Below the pieces are notes generated by a model. The model saw only the letters and a program-made list of their open reading frames with translations, had not been told where the DNA came from and searched no databases. Positions 7,431 to 7,518 of a stretch of DNA of 7,518 nucleotides are shown in pieces. Source of the DNA: Gammaproteobacteria bacterium. Its GTDB lineage: Bacteria > Pseudomonadota > Gammaproteobacteria > S144-34. The translations under genes were made by a program, and so were the position numbers. The stretch spans positions 1 to 7,518 of the forward strand of contig WFOW01000212.1 in NCBI GenBank assembly GCA_015487895.1, written 5' to 3'. Numbering within the stretch: the stretch's first letter is position 1; every line of letters begins with the position of its first letter.

Positions 7431-7518
7431 TCAGAGGCCGGCGAGCTGGTCCTCGGTGGGCTCGGCGCAGCAGTACCAGGGCTCGGACAGGCGCGGGACG
7501 GGCTCGCCCAGGTCCTCC
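7431..7518 (-). CDS. C-terminal end of an unidentified protein (5' part outside window)
   Basis: On the minus strand an open frame enters from the right edge and ends with TGA at 7431-7433. The last 28 residues include EDLGEPVPRLSEPWYCC and end in AEPTEDQLAGL. The frame has the GC-rich third positions of the neighbouring genes, the same direction as acs, and a stop 73 bp before the next start. The fragment has a CC pair but no motif I can assign to a family. It is supported as coding mainly by layout and codon usage. Confidence 0.6.
   Translation of the reverse strand, partial: EDLGEPVPRLSEPWYCCAEPTEDQLAGL

Overview
The window is a GC-rich bacterial chromosomal segment, most likely from a gammaproteobacterium. 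The support is the gene order infB-rbfA-truB-rpsO-pnp, proteins that read close to their E. coli counterparts (S15, PNPase and Acs align almost residue for residue), and REP-like hairpins of the TGTGGGAGCGGC type in the one long intergenic gap. The genus cannot be fixed from sequence alone.

Left part (1-4365, plus strand): the end of infB (translation initiation factor IF2), then rbfA (30S maturation), truB (tRNA pseudouridine 55 synthase), rpsO (ribosomal protein S15) and pnp (polynucleotide phosphorylase). This is the classic translation and RNA-processing cluster. infB, rbfA and truB are tightly packed (gaps of 13 and 5 bp). rpsO has its own sigma70-like promoter in the 106-bp gap after truB, and pnp follows rpsO by 40 bp with its own Shine-Dalgarno and a GTG start. 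The first 52 bases form a perfect palindrome that replaces the conserved IF2 sequence expected there, so the left edge is probably a fold-back artefact at a contig end.

Middle (4366-4903): a 538-bp gene-free gap between the convergent pnp and acs genes, filled with repeats. It holds three copies of an element with a purine-rich arm, a short hairpin and a pyrimidine-rich arm of CCCGTNN heptamers. It also holds a fourth heptamer array paired with an inverted array, four REP-like hairpins in both orientations, and a 68-bp exact direct repeat. All four CCC arrays are predicted G-quadruplex motifs on the minus strand. This is the most unusual part of the window.

Right part (4904-7518, minus strand): acs (acetyl-CoA synthetase, AMP-forming), preceded by a gene for a 154-aa protein of unknown function that may share its transcript, and the last 28 codons of a further unidentified gene that runs off the right edge. 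The left genes serve ribosome assembly, translation and RNA turnover; acs activates acetate. Apart from the intergenic repeats and the unknown small protein, this is ordinary core genome. No defence system, prophage, CRISPR array, RNA gene or transposase was seen.
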